From the NCBI GenBank assembly GCA_937864975.1, contig CALMDI010000882.1, positions 1 to 6,890 of the forward strand: a stretch of 6,890 bases of DNA. Direction: 5' to 3'. The stretch comes from an uncultured Chloroflexota bacterium (GTDB lineage: Bacteria; Chloroflexota; Anaerolineae; Aggregatilineales; Phototrophicaceae). This document shows positions 6,194 to 6,890 of the stretch, piece after piece (within the stretch, counting starts at the first letter, position 1; every line of letters starts with the position of its first letter). Position numbers and translations under genes: made by a program. The notes under the pieces are model-generated. The model was given only the letters and a program-made list of their open reading frames with translations, made no database searches and was not told the origin of the DNA.

Positions 6194-6890
6194 ATGGATT
6201 TGGGACTTAAAGATCGTGTCGCGCTGGTGATGGCGTCGAGCCAGGGGCTGGGCAAAGCCTCTGCCCGGTCGCTTGCCCGCGAGGGTGTGAACCTGGCAAT
6301 CTGCGCCCGCCGGGAAGCGCCGCTTCAGGACACCAAACAGCAAATCGAAGCGGAAAGCGGCGTGCGCGTGCTTGCCATTCCGGCAGACCTGTCGCGCGCG
6401 GAAGACGTGAGCAGGGTGGTTCGGGCAACGATGGACGAGTACGGGCGCATCGACGTGCTCGTGACCAATTCCGGTCCTCCGGCGGGCGGCGATTTGCTCG
6501 CCCTGGCGGATGAAGTCTGGCAGCGGGCTTTCGACAACCAGATGATGAGCGTTGTCCGCATCTGCCGCCAGGTCGTGCCGATCATGCGCGCGCAGAAATG
6601 GGGACGCATTCTCCATATCACCTCGACCTCGATCAAGCAGCCGCTGGGGCAGCTAATGATCTCCAGCGCGTCGCGGATGGGGCTGGCGGGGCTGTCGAAG
6701 ATCATGGCAAACCAGTACGCCGCCGATAACGTCCTGTCACACGTCCTCTGCCCCGGTCCCTTTCTCACCGAAGCCGAGGTCTCGTTCTTCGACCGCATGG
6801 CGGAAGAAAAAGGTATCACCGCCGAAGAAGCGCAGCGAAGCTGGCTGACGGATATCCCGATGAAGCGTATTGGCGACCCGCAGGAATTTG
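6194..6890 (+). CDS. SDR-family oxidoreductase, atypical catalytic residues (runs off the right edge)
   Basis: The 232 visible residues, starting MDLGLKDRVALVMASSQGLG, cover most of a short-chain dehydrogenase/reductase (usual length about 250-265); only the C-terminal end is missing. The nucleotide-binding turn is ASSQGLG (14-20, in place of TGxxxGIG). An ADL segment (64-66) would face the adenine, TNSGPPAGG (91-99) replaces NNAG, and N115 and S144 occupy their usual catalytic places. The YxxxK motif is replaced by S157-S-A-S-R161, followed by CPGPFLTEAE (186-195) and IPMKRIGDPQEF (221-232). The NSGPPAG, SxKQP and SSAxR pattern is one I recall from a recurring group annotated as SDR or 3-oxoacyl-ACP reductase, mostly uncharacterised. 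A good ribosome binding site, AAGGGG (6179-6184), lies nine bases before the ATG. It follows the flavoprotein gene by 51 bases with no terminator between, so the two probably form an operon. NAD(P)H dependence and substrate are not known. Confidence 0.88.
   Translation, partial: MDLGLKDRVALVMASSQGLGKASARSLAREGVNLAICARREAPLQDTKQQIEAESGVRVLAIPADLSRAEDVSRVVRATMDEYGRIDVLVTNSGPPAGGDLLALADEVWQRAFDNQMMSVVRICRQVVPIMRAQKWGRILHITSTSIKQPLGQLMISSASRMGLAGLSKIMANQYAADNVLSHVLCPGPFLTEAEVSFFDRMAEEKGITAEEAQRSWLTDIPMKRIGDPQEF

Noticed and set aside
5555..6616. Open frame of 353 codons on the minus strand across the flavoprotein and SDR genes
   Set aside because: It spans two genes with strong protein motifs on the other strand, has no domain of its own and reads like GC-rich antisense sequence.

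Overview
The window is GC-rich bacterial chromosome, with GC preferred at third codon positions, sigma-70-like promoters and a lysine tRNA gene that encodes its own CCA end. No phage, transposon, plasmid or CRISPR signature is visible. The gene style (HEAT-repeat protein next to a lone ABC ATPase, large P-type ATPase, NSG-type SDR, stand-alone fumarate-reductase-like flavoprotein) reminds me of Chloroflexota, but this is an impression; Actinobacteria or Deinococcota are not excluded.

Left half, all on the minus strand: a GTG-initiated 806-residue P-type cation ATPase (1305-3725), a 322-base gap, then a two-gene operon reading off the left edge. That operon holds a LolD/MacB-type ABC ATPase (260-982) and, 11 bases after it, the N-terminal part of a HEAT-repeat protein (1-248). 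The operon promoter (TGCACA, 17-base spacer, perfect TATAAT) lies so close to the ABC start codon that the mRNA should be leaderless or nearly so.

Centre: tRNA-Lys(CUU) on the plus strand (3896-3971), with a strong extended -10 promoter and an intrinsic terminator. About 400 bases without an intact gene follow. They contain several small inverted repeats, what may be the frameshifted C-terminal remains of an SDR gene on the minus strand, and a promoter candidate for the next operon.

Right half, plus strand: a 575-residue FAD flavoprotein of the SdhA/FrdA/NadB superfamily (4415-6142) and, 51 bases later, an SDR-fold oxidoreductase cut by the window edge (6194-6890). The two are probably co-transcribed and look like a metabolic pair of a flavin and a nicotinamide oxidoreductase. 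Both depart from the textbook active site: the flavoprotein lacks the HPTG and EGxRGEG motifs but keeps the HYxMGG and GxNR motifs, and the SDR has Ser/Arg in place of the Tyr/Lys pair. The P-type ATPase likewise lacks the acidic cation ligands of the Ca-ATPase type in M4, M5 and M6.

I found no convincing new multi-gene system. The points most worth following are the altered active sites, the leaderless promoter and the SDR remnant.
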